Shown here: piece by piece, positions 16,117 through 23,727 of the stretch
How positions within the stretch are numbered: position 1 is the stretch's first letter
How the letters are laid out: every line of letters starts with the position of its first letter
Origin: CAYOWQ01 sp964407695
GTDB lineage: Bacteria > Planctomycetota > Phycisphaerae > Phycisphaerales > SM1A02
DNA length: 43,975 nt
Reading direction: 5' to 3'
Assembly (NCBI GenBank): GCA_964407695.1
Contig: CAYOWQ010000016.1
Coordinates: 1 to 43,975, forward strand
Notes under the pieces: generated by a model
What the model was told of the DNA's origin: nothing
The model's database searches: none
What the model saw: only the letters and a program-made list of their open reading frames with translations
Translations under genes and position numbers: made by a program

Positions 16117-17607
16117 CTAGACCGCCGCAGGCTGTGGCGGGGTCAGGGCCATTCGAAGCGGTTCGAGATGCTTGTCGTAATGCCGGTGGTGATTGACACG
16201 CTCGGCCGAGATCGGGCGGAGCAGGAGTTCCGAACCGACCGCATGAGCATGCCGCCGCGCTTCGTGAGACTTGAGGCAAGCCGCATTGAACGGCAGGTCG
16301 ATGAAATCAAGCATGCGGCGCACTTGCGCCTCGGTGTCCGTCACCATGCTTTCGTAAGAGACCTCAAGCATGGAGACATCCAGGACGCGATTCCAATGAT
16401 CCATCAGCCTTCGATACTGACCATAGAAATGCCCGATGTAGTTGAGATTGTTCGCATAGGGCAGGAATCCACTGAAACTCTGCAGGTAACACGAGAGACA
16501 GGTATCAAGCGGATCCCGGGTGACGTGAATGACTCGAGCGCCCGGGAACAGCACGTTGAAATAGCCAAGCGACGTAAAGCTGAGCGGCTGGCGATCGACG
16601 ACTCGCCTGGCATTCGGCGAAAGCGATTTCATCGCGTTGAGATAGGTCGTCGCGTGCAGGTTGGTGACCTGAGCGTTGATCGGCCGCAGGTTGGTGATCA
16701 CCGGAAGCCCCGCCGGCGCCTGGGTGGTGAATTCCCGCACCATCTGGCCCAGCAGCGGCTGCTCTCCCGCGATGTACACATCGGGATGTGCCCCGAGAAG
16801 CTGCTCCGCCACCCGAAGGCCGGACCGCGGCATGCCGATCAGAATCACTGTTCGATCACTTGAGATGTCGGGCCGCGGAATCGTTGCGATGTAGGGTCTC
16901 GTCCACGCGGCAATGATCGCATCGATGACACCCTCGAAGGCCACCGGATCAAACCTCGCCCCCTTGGCGTTGTTGGCGAGGTGGGCGGCATCCATGGCTT
17001 TGTCGTATTGGCCGGATCGATCGTACAACTCGGCAAGGATGTAGCCCAGCATCGCCCGAACCTGGGCGGGGTGCATGGCTGATTGAAGACAGGCTTCAAT
17101 AAGATCGATGGCCGATTTCGGTTTCCCCTGTCGCGAACACAGGCGTCCGTAGACACCCAGCACCAACGGATTCTGCGCCTGCGAGGACAGCAGCGGCGTC
17201 AGGATCGATTCCGCCTGATCGAATTGCCCCGCCGAGATGAGCATCTCCGCCTTGGACGCCACATACTGAGGATCGCTCGGACGAAGGCGCAGCGCCTTCT
17301 CGATGGCCTCAAGGCCCTTCGAATACTGGCTCATCATTCGATAGGCCATCGAAAGGTAGAACCAGGTGTTGGGGTTGGTCGGCTGCAGGCGCGAGGCACG
17401 TTCGAGTGAACGCCGGGCTTCATCCGCCCGACCCAGGCTCACGCAGAGCTGCCCGCAGAGATTCAGCGCCTGAACGTTATCGGGCTTCTTCTTCAGAATG
17501 CTCTGGTAGATATTGAGCGCTTCGCTGGCACGACCCATGGCGGTCGACTCCTGAGCCTTGCGAAGGAGAGCCTGAAAGAGCAACTGTTCCTGCTGGAGCT
17601 TGGCCAT
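16117..17607 (-). CDS. TPR-sulfotransferase with altered PAPS loop (paralogue 2)
   Basis: The 496-aa product has the same plan as its neighbours: TPR-like helices (about 10-215) and a sulfotransferase domain. The 5'-phosphosulfate loop is I-G-M-P-R-S-G-L-R at 257-265, where both paralogues have S-G-T-T, so the two hydroxyl residues that normally contact the phosphosulfate are lost; the 3'-phosphate motif R-D-P-L-D-T-C-L-S-C-Y is intact. The ATG at 17607 has GAGGAA 8 bases upstream. An intrinsic-terminator-like hairpin lies just before that ribosome site. It may be a low-activity or regulatory partner of the other two, or may have a modified cofactor pocket; both ideas are inference. Confidence 0.87.
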   Translation of the reverse strand: MAKLQQEQLLFQALLRKAQESTAMGRASEALNIYQSILKKKPDNVQALNLCGQLCVSLGRADEARRSLERASRLQPTNPNTWFYLSMAYRMMSQYSKGLEAIEKALRLRPSDPQYVASKAEMLISAGQFDQAESILTPLLSSQAQNPLVLGVYGRLCSRQGKPKSAIDLIEACLQSAMHPAQVRAMLGYILAELYDRSGQYDKAMDAAHLANNAKGARFDPVAFEGVIDAIIAAWTRPYIATIPRPDISSDRTVILIGMPRSGLRVAEQLLGAHPDVYIAGEQPLLGQMVREFTTQAPAGLPVITNLRPINAQVTNLHATTYLNAMKSLSPNARRVVDRQPLSFTSLGYFNVLFPGARVIHVTRDPLDTCLSCYLQSFSGFLPYANNLNYIGHFYGQYRRLMDHWNRVLDVSMLEVSYESMVTDTEAQVRRMLDFIDLPFNAACLKSHEARRHAHAVGSELLLRPISAERVNHHRHYDKHLEPLRMALTPPQPAAV

Positions 17608-17625
17608 GCGATCGGTTCCTCAATG

Positions 17626-17653
17626 AAAAAAGCTCGGGCACGCCTGCCCCGAG
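17626..17653 (-). terminator. Terminator-like hairpin inside the sulfotransferase run
   Basis: A stem of about 8 bp with one bulge (17633-17640 with 17645-17653) is followed on the minus strand by six T residues (17631-17626). It lies 53 bases past the stop of paralogue 1 and ends only about 6 bases before the GAGGAA ribosome site of paralogue 2, so it may attenuate expression of the last two genes. Confidence 0.65.
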
Positions 17654-17705
17654 TCATCGTCAAGATTGTACCAGCGATTGAGGGCCCATACCCTCCCGAA
17701 TCGCC

Positions 17706-19187
17706 TCAATTGGAAGGACAGTGCGGCCCGAGCGCCTTCCGCAACGGGTCAAGCGCCTGGCCGTAACGTCGAGAGCGGCCCACCGACGAACTGTAGACCG
17801 GCCGGCGAACCTGCGCGTGACTTGCGGTCAAGGCCACATCGTCGCGCTGATGGAATTGAAGGACCGATGGGTCCCACGGCAGTCCGAGGAACTTCAGGAG
17901 TCTCTTGGCTTCTGTTTCCGTCGAGGCCACGAGCGATTCATAACGAACATCCAGAATCGGGATGGCGAGCTCTCGCTTCCAGTGTTCCATCAGCCGAACA
18001 TACTGGCCATAGAAATGGCCGAGATGAATGAGGTTGTAGGTATATGGCATGAACCCCGTGAAGTGCTGGGCATAGCACGAGAGGCAGGTATCCAGCGGAT
18101 CTCGGGTGATGTGAATCACCTTGGCCTGCGGGAAGAGCGTCTGGATATACCCGAGGCAGGAGAAGTTGATTGGCATCTTGTCAATCACCTTTCTTGCCAC
18201 TGGCGCCAGCGAATCAATGAGCCCGATGTATTCCGATGCGTGTTGTCGAATCACATCGGCGGTGTACGCCTCCGGATGAACGATCAACGGGACGCCGGCG
18301 GGCGCGAAGCCGGTGAGGTCACGAACGAGCTTCGGGAGTGTGGGCAATTCGCCCGCCCCGAAAATCTCAGGATGGCTGCCGAGAATCTGTTCAACCAGGG
18401 TAGTGCCCGAACGCGGCATCCCGACCACGAAGACCGGACGATCGCTCAGGATGCCCGGCTGCGGCATCGACCTCAGTCGTTCGGAATTCCACGCCGCGAT
18501 GACCCCGTCGACGGCCGTCTGAAACGTGGCGGGATCGTACGTCGCACTCTTGGCCACGTTGGCGCGCGACCAGGCCGCGAGGGCATCGTGATAACGCTCC
18601 ATGCTGTCAAACAAGTCGCCCAGGGCAAAGAGGAGATGAATGGCATTCTCTCGATCGCAGGTGGGCAGGCACTTCTGTGCCAGGGCCACCGCCTCCTCTT
18701 CCCGGCCAAAGTGCTTGGCCAACCGCAGGAAGACGGTGACGATGGCAGGATGTACGGGGTCTCGAGCCAACAGAGGCTGAATCAGGCTCAGCGCATCGTC
18801 ATGCTCTCTCTGCAATTGATGCAGACTCGCCTTCATCGCCGTAATGATTTCGTCGCCCGGCTTGAGGGCCAGTGCCTTGTCAAAGCACTCAAATGCCTTT
18901 CGCAACACATTGAGCTGCTGATAGGACATACCCAGCAGGAACCAGCTGATCGCGTGGTCCGGCTTGATGGCCACCGCCCGTTCGAGCGCCGTCTTGGCCT
19001 CCTCCGACCGCCCGATCATCACGCAGAGCCGGCCGAACTGGCCCAGAACCACGGCATCATTCGGGGAGCGGTCCGCAGCCTGCCTGAGCTGGCTGTAGGC
19101 CATCGAATACTGAGACTTGGAAAGAGCAAGAAGTCCCTCTCGAACCAATCGCTGGGTTTCGGGATCTGATATGACAGTCTGACTCAT
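17706..19187 (-). CDS. TPR-sulfotransferase (paralogue 1 of operon)
   Basis: The 493-aa product has TPR-like repeats (about 15-215) with clear A-x-x-x-F-x-x-A-L-x-L-x-P units and a sulfotransferase domain. The PAPS 5' loop is V-G-M-P-R-S-G-T-T at 255-263, followed by L-V-E-Q-I-L, and the 3' motif is R-D-P-L-D-T-C-L-S-C-Y. The ATG at 19187 has AGGAG 11 bases upstream; an in-frame ATG at 19214 lacks a ribosome site and is too close to the preceding gene. No signal peptide is visible. It follows the Cys-rich protein gene by 39 bases on the same strand, pointing to cotranscription. Confidence 0.9.
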   Translation of the reverse strand: MSQTVISDPETQRLVREGLLALSKSQYSMAYSQLRQAADRSPNDAVVLGQFGRLCVMIGRSEEAKTALERAVAIKPDHAISWFLLGMSYQQLNVLRKAFECFDKALALKPGDEIITAMKASLHQLQREHDDALSLIQPLLARDPVHPAIVTVFLRLAKHFGREEEAVALAQKCLPTCDRENAIHLLFALGDLFDSMERYHDALAAWSRANVAKSATYDPATFQTAVDGVIAAWNSERLRSMPQPGILSDRPVFVVGMPRSGTTLVEQILGSHPEIFGAGELPTLPKLVRDLTGFAPAGVPLIVHPEAYTADVIRQHASEYIGLIDSLAPVARKVIDKMPINFSCLGYIQTLFPQAKVIHITRDPLDTCLSCYAQHFTGFMPYTYNLIHLGHFYGQYVRLMEHWKRELAIPILDVRYESLVASTETEAKRLLKFLGLPWDPSVLQFHQRDDVALTASHAQVRRPVYSSSVGRSRRYGQALDPLRKALGPHCPSN

Positions 19188-19226
19188 CCGTCGTGGGCTC
19201 CTCTCCCCCTCCATCGACCAAACCGG

Positions 19227-20258
19227 TTATGCGGTCCAGTTGGCAAGCAGAATACCGAGGTCGGCCCCATCAATCACGCGGTCTCCATTAAGGTCCGCGG
19301 ACCCAGTCCCTCCCCAGGCTGCAAGCAACAGGCCCAGGTCTGCACCGTTCACGACCCCGTCGTTGTTGATATCTCCGGGAATCGGGCGAGTGCAGCCGGA
19401 GCAGCCAACCTCAAGTCGATAGTGATTCCCATAGAAACCCGGGATGGCGTCGGGGTCTCCTTCACACGGAATACCGCTGTGAAGGTTCCTGGCCTGACCG
19501 CCGGCGGAAACGAACACCCAGTAATCCCCGCCCGGCACACACGCCTCAAGAGTTTCTGAAGCTCCCGGCAGAAGTGTGAGAGACGCCCGGGTCACAATGA
19601 CGCCAAGACAATCGCCTTCAAGGAGGAGGACCTGAACCGGAAACTCGGCAATCATCGAGATCGCCAATCGTGACTCGCCGTCCACGTGCACCTGGTACCA
19701 GTCCGAATCCCGCGGCTGATCCGTCGAGCACGATCCGTATCGCACCTCACCGCAGGGAATGGTATCGAACGATGCGCCTTCGACGTTGCAGCCGTCGTTG
19801 AGGTGTTCGCCGCAGGCCTCCACCTCGAACTGAGCGTCCGGCGGAATGAGAATGACCGGCGCGGGCCGCCCGCAGAGATCGATCGCCTCGGTCACGCAAT
19901 AGGTATCCCATGATGCGAAGCAGCAAAAACCGTCAAACGTACAGATGAACCAGCAGCAGGATTCGTCGTCGCACCCCGGCGTGTCATGCGCTGTGAAGCA
20001 GCTCCCTTCCCCCGGACAGGCCGGGGGATCGCAAAGCTGCTTCGCCGCGTCCGCACAAGCTTGATCCCAGGCGGTATCGCAGCAGGAGATCTCTCCCAAG
20101 TCGTTGCAGATGATGTCGCAGCATTCCGGCTGTTCACAACCCGGCGTTGTCTTGGCCTCAAAACACCCGCCCGACGTCGTGGTGCACGACTGAATCTGGG
20201 CAGAGGCACCCGACCCCATGAACGCAACGGCGACGATGATCCAGACCCCTCGGCTCAT
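19227..20258 (-). CDS. Secreted Cys-rich protein with paired dockerin-like tail
   Basis: The 343-aa product has a signal peptide (about 1-21, cleavage A-S-A-Q). Two Cys-rich repeats of about 45 residues follow (about 25-75 and 87-130), each of the form G-x-C-F-x-A-x-x-T-P-G-C ... C-C ... C-C-x-x-x-W-D-x-x-C-x-x-x-A-x-x-L-C, a disulfide-knot style seen in planctomycete surface proteins. A beta-rich domain about 140-285 resembles the pre-peptidase C-terminal type. The tail has N-G-A-D-L-G-L-L-L-A-A-W and D-G-A-D-L-G-I-L-L-A-N-W and stops two residues later. Its ATG overlaps the stop of the upstream gene by four bases (ATGA), indicating translational coupling. Role unknown; adhesin or matrix protein is inferred. 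Confidence 0.87.
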   Translation of the reverse strand: MSRGVWIIVAVAFMGSGASAQIQSCTTTSGGCFEAKTTPGCEQPECCDIICNDLGEISCCDTAWDQACADAAKQLCDPPACPGEGSCFTAHDTPGCDDESCCWFICTFDGFCCFASWDTYCVTEAIDLCGRPAPVILIPPDAQFEVEACGEHLNDGCNVEGASFDTIPCGEVRYGSCSTDQPRDSDWYQVHVDGESRLAISMIAEFPVQVLLLEGDCLGVIVTRASLTLLPGASETLEACVPGGDYWVFVSAGGQARNLHSGIPCEGDPDAIPGFYGNHYRLEVGCSGCTRPIPGDINNDGVVNGADLGLLLAAWGGTGSADLNGDRVIDGADLGILLANWTA

Positions 20259-21610
20259 CGCATGTCCCCCAGAATCCGTGCGATCTCAGCCCCATCTGTC
20301 ACCCCTTGCAGCACGGCCGGCAGTCGCCTCGGGCCCGGACGAAAGGGACGAGCCTCACGGAACACTCCATCGTCAGTTGCCAAGGCTCCGCAACCCGATT
20401 GCTGCACCGTCAGATTGCGATAGACCAGGAGCTGATCCAGTGTGAACTCGATGCTCAGCACGTCGAGATCACAGTCGTGGTCCAGATCCGCGACAGCCAC
20501 ATCCCGGAGAAAGTTCTTTGGTCCGATCATCTGCGGCGTCTTGAATGCAAGGCCCTCGGTATCACTGGTATTCTCGGCAATGGAAATCCATCCCGGAAGT
20601 GCGTTGGCCATGATCACATCGAGATCGCCGTCGCCATCGAGGTCGCCCAGCGCCGGCGCCCATGCAAAGCCGTCAAAGCTGCCCATGAAGATCGAAGGCG
20701 CTCCGAAGGCGCCGGTGCCGTCATTGGGCAGCACCGAAAACTGCTGATACAGGGTGCCGAAGAGCAGGCTGGTCACGATGTCGATGTCACCGTCTCCATC
20801 CACATCGCCAAGGGTCGAATTGATCACCGACCCCTGAACATCCTCGAAGAACGGCGGCGCATACGCATGCTCAGACCCAAAGGCGCCGCCGCCTTCGGCG
20901 AGGTATACATTGACGCGCCGGCCACCGATGGCGCTGACCACCAGATCCTTGCGTCCATCTCCATTCAGGTCTCCCGCGAGAATCTGCTGCGGAAACACCA
21001 CGGCTCCGCTGAACCGATTCACTGCAAGGCGCCCACCCGCCGCAAATGTGCCGGCGACATTCAGCAATGTCGTGATGTCGGCGGAAAGGTGATTGATCGC
21101 CGCGATATCCAGGTCGCCGTCGTCGTCCAGGTCCAGCACCGCCACGCCGCGGGTCTCTCGACCTGCGGCGTAGAACGTCGGCGCTCCGAATCCCCCGTTG
21201 CCGTCCCCAGGCATCACGACGACATTGCCGACCGGACTTCGCACCGCGAGCACGGCATCAAGTGTTCCATTGCCGTCGAGATCGTGGAGCTCGCACCAGT
21301 CCGTCTGGGCGCCGACAAGAACCGTCTGAATCGCGCCGAAGCCTCCGACACCGTCGCCCAGCGCCACGGCGATTTCCCCGAGTTCATTTCTCCCGGTCAG
21401 AACGACGTCGACAGTCCCATCGCCATTCAGATCTCCGAGTGCCAGGTGCGTTGGCGCCAGGTCCGTCGGAAGAATCTTCGACTGCACTGACGAGAACGCG
21501 AAGTTTGTCGTGTCGCCCGCTGCAAATGATCCGCAGACCAGCACAGACGCGGCGAGAAGCAGATGTTGCATGGGATCAGAATTGGCCTGGCTTCGGGCGA
21601 TCGTTCTCAT
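20255..21610 (-). CDS. Secreted seven-repeat VCBS/FG-GAP propeller protein
   Basis: With the start at 21610 the product is 451 aa; ATG 21571 (438 aa) is the alternative. I prefer 21610 because it supplies a basic n-region, but neither start has a ribosome site. After the signal peptide (core L-L-L-A-A-S-V-L-V, cleavage near F-A-A-G) come seven repeats with D-[LV]-[DN]-x-[DN]-G-x-x-D-[VIL], spaced about 50 residues, as in a seven-bladed calcium-binding propeller. A short Arg/Pro-rich tail ends G-D-M-R; there is no GADLG tail. It is the first gene of the run leading into the Cys-rich protein and sulfotransferases, and is divergent from the fused spermidine-synthase gene. Probably a surface or secreted recognition protein. 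Confidence 0.83.
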   Translation of the reverse strand: MRTIARSQANSDPMQHLLLAASVLVCGSFAAGDTTNFAFSSVQSKILPTDLAPTHLALGDLNGDGTVDVVLTGRNELGEIAVALGDGVGGFGAIQTVLVGAQTDWCELHDLDGNGTLDAVLAVRSPVGNVVVMPGDGNGGFGAPTFYAAGRETRGVAVLDLDDDGDLDIAAINHLSADITTLLNVAGTFAAGGRLAVNRFSGAVVFPQQILAGDLNGDGRKDLVVSAIGGRRVNVYLAEGGGAFGSEHAYAPPFFEDVQGSVINSTLGDVDGDGDIDIVTSLLFGTLYQQFSVLPNDGTGAFGAPSIFMGSFDGFAWAPALGDLDGDGDLDVIMANALPGWISIAENTSDTEGLAFKTPQMIGPKNFLRDVAVADLDHDCDLDVLSIEFTLDQLLVYRNLTVQQSGCGALATDDGVFREARPFRPGPRRLPAVLQGVTDGAEIARILGDMR

Positions 21611-21656
21611 AGTAGGCTTCGGGCATACCGCTCGACTCGCCCATACACTGCGTCCT

Positions 21657-23711
21657 ATGCCGCTGTTCGCCGCCACCATCTTTCTCAGTGCGTTTTTGCT
21701 CTTCCTTGTTCAGCCGCTGATCGGGAAATTCATCCTCCCCTGGTTTGGTGGGGCCAACGGCGTCTGGACGACATGCATCCTGTTCTTCCAGGTCGTCCTC
21801 GTACTCGGCTACTCCTATGCCCATGCCATCGATCGGTTCCTCAAGCCGCGACTTCAATTAATTGTGCATCTGGCGCTGCTGGCCGGCGCGTTCTACCTCC
21901 TCCCGATCATCCCCAGCGACTCGTGGAAACCTGCTGAATTCGATCAACCGGTCTGGCGAATCCTGGCGCTGCTCACCGTGACCCTCGGCCTGCCCTACCT
22001 TGCCCTTTCCGCGACCGGTCCGCTGCTCCAGGCGTGGTTTGGTCGGGTGTACCCGGGGCGATCCCCATATCGCCTCTATGCACTGTCCAATGTTGCCTCC
22101 ATGTTGGCGTTGGGGTTTTATCCCTTCTACTTCGAGCCCCGATTCGGGCGCATCGAACAGGCGCAACTCTGGTCGCACGGGTTCCGGGTATTCGCGGTGC
22201 TTTGCGCACTGGCGGCGGTCGTGAACGCGTTCCGAAGTCGCAAGGCGGAAACCTCTCACACCTCCGAGGTCCCGACCAGCCATGACGCCACGTTCGGCCG
22301 CATGTTGATGTGGCTCATCCTTCCGGCAGCCGCCAGCATGATGATGCTCGCCATCACGAATCAGGTCTGCCAGGAGGTGGCGGTCATCCCGTTCCTCTGG
22401 GTCATGCCGCTGGCCATCTACCTGCTTACCTTCGTCATCGCCTTCGATCGCGCCTCCTGGTATCGCCGCTGGATCTTTATGCCCCTGTTGGGTGTCGCCA
22501 TCGCATCGCTCATTCTGCTGCAACTCGCTCAATCGCAAATTCTGAGGATCGGAATCACCGTTCAACTCGTCGGGTACGGGCTCTCGCTCTTCCTCGTGGC
22601 CATGTCCAGCCACGGAGAGCTGTATCGTTTGCGACCCGGACCAAGCCAACTGACCCTGTTCTATCTCATGATCTCCATCGGCGGCGCCCTCGGGGGTCTC
22701 TTTGTGGCCGTCGTCGCGCCGATCATCTTCACGGGATTCCACGAGGTGTTCATCGCCGCAGCGCTGGCGACCTGCGTGCTCATCTACCTCCTGATGACCG
22801 ATTCGAGGCCCATGGTGGGCGGCCTCACGGGTCGTGCGGTTTTCGCGGCCGTCATGGTGGCTCTTCTTGCCACCCTTGGCGTGTTCTCATTCTTCCGTTC
22901 CAGCGAGGTGATTGACGCCACCAGGAATTTCTACGGCGCTCTTCGCATCAAGGAATACACCGAACCCGGAAGCGCCCAGTCAATTCGCACGATGGATCAC
23001 GGCCATATCTCCCACGGGGCGCAGGTCCTGAATTGGCCGCGTCGGCCAACGCTCTACTACACCTCGGACACCGGGATCGGCATGGCGGTGGACATGCTGC
23101 CGAGGAGTAACCGGCGAATCGGAGTCGTCGGCCTCGGCGTCGGAACCATGGCGGCCTTCGGAAAGAAGAACGACGTCATTCACTTCTTCGAGATCAATCC
23201 CGAGGTTGAGCGACTCGCTCGAAAGTACTTCACATTCCTCAGCCAGAGTGATGCCAAGGTCGACGTCATCCCTGGCGATGCCCGGCTGATGCTGGAGGCC
23301 GCGGAGAATCTGAATCTCGACATGCTGACTCTTGACGCATTCACGGGCGATGCGATTCCGGTGCACACCTTGACACGGGAAGCGTTCGATCACTACCGGC
23401 GACACCTCAAGCCCGATGGACTGATCACCGTGAATGTCAGCAATCGTCATCTCGATCTCGAACCGGTCATTCGCCGGGTCGCCGATGAATTCGGCTGGAC
23501 GGGCCGCATCGTCCGGTCCTACACCGATGCCGCCAAGGCTCAGATCGATTCATTGTGGATCATCCTTTCGCCCGACGAGTCCCGCTTTCGCGAGATCGAC
23601 AAGCGAAAGAACGTGCGCCCCTTGAAGCCTCCTCTGGAAGCGGTTCCCATCTGGACCGACGATGCCACCAGCCTGTTCCGAATACTGAAATCGAACGACG
23701 CCACGCCGTAG
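21657..23711 (+). CDS. Membrane protein fused to spermidine-synthase-like domain
   Basis: The 684-aa product belongs to the fused MFS/spermidine-synthase family. It opens with S-A-F-L-L-F-L-V-Q-P-L-I-G-K-F-I-L-P-W-F-G-G, then has many hydrophobic membrane helices over about residues 1-435. A Rossmann domain follows (about 485-640) with G-V-V-G-L-G-V-G-T in the SAM-binding loop, an acidic F-F-E-I-N-P-E-V strand end near 510, and L-D-A-F-T-G-D-A-I-P-V-H near 560. Spermidine synthesis has not generally been shown for such fusions, so the reaction is open. The ATG at 21657 was chosen because homology begins there; it has no strong ribosome site. It is divergent from the propeller gene and convergent with the gene ending at 23728. 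Confidence 0.88.
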   Translation: MPLFAATIFLSAFLLFLVQPLIGKFILPWFGGANGVWTTCILFFQVVLVLGYSYAHAIDRFLKPRLQLIVHLALLAGAFYLLPIIPSDSWKPAEFDQPVWRILALLTVTLGLPYLALSATGPLLQAWFGRVYPGRSPYRLYALSNVASMLALGFYPFYFEPRFGRIEQAQLWSHGFRVFAVLCALAAVVNAFRSRKAETSHTSEVPTSHDATFGRMLMWLILPAAASMMMLAITNQVCQEVAVIPFLWVMPLAIYLLTFVIAFDRASWYRRWIFMPLLGVAIASLILLQLAQSQILRIGITVQLVGYGLSLFLVAMSSHGELYRLRPGPSQLTLFYLMISIGGALGGLFVAVVAPIIFTGFHEVFIAAALATCVLIYLLMTDSRPMVGGLTGRAVFAAVMVALLATLGVFSFFRSSEVIDATRNFYGALRIKEYTEPGSAQSIRTMDHGHISHGAQVLNWPRRPTLYYTSDTGIGMAVDMLPRSNRRIGVVGLGVGTMAAFGKKNDVIHFFEINPEVERLARKYFTFLSQSDAKVDVIPGDARLMLEAAENLNLDMLTLDAFTGDAIPVHTLTREAFDHYRRHLKPDGLITVNVSNRHLDLEPVIRRVADEFGWTGRIVRSYTDAAKAQIDSLWIILSPDESRFREIDKRKNVRPLKPPLEAVPIWTDDATSLFRILKSNDATP

Positions 23712-23727
23712 GCGAGGTTCGATCGAA

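Noticed and set aside
14707..21490. Plus-strand frames of about 390-480 codons opposite the sulfotransferase and propeller genes
   Set aside because: They show His/Arg/Gln-rich translations typical of antisense shadows, while the minus strand carries clear domains.
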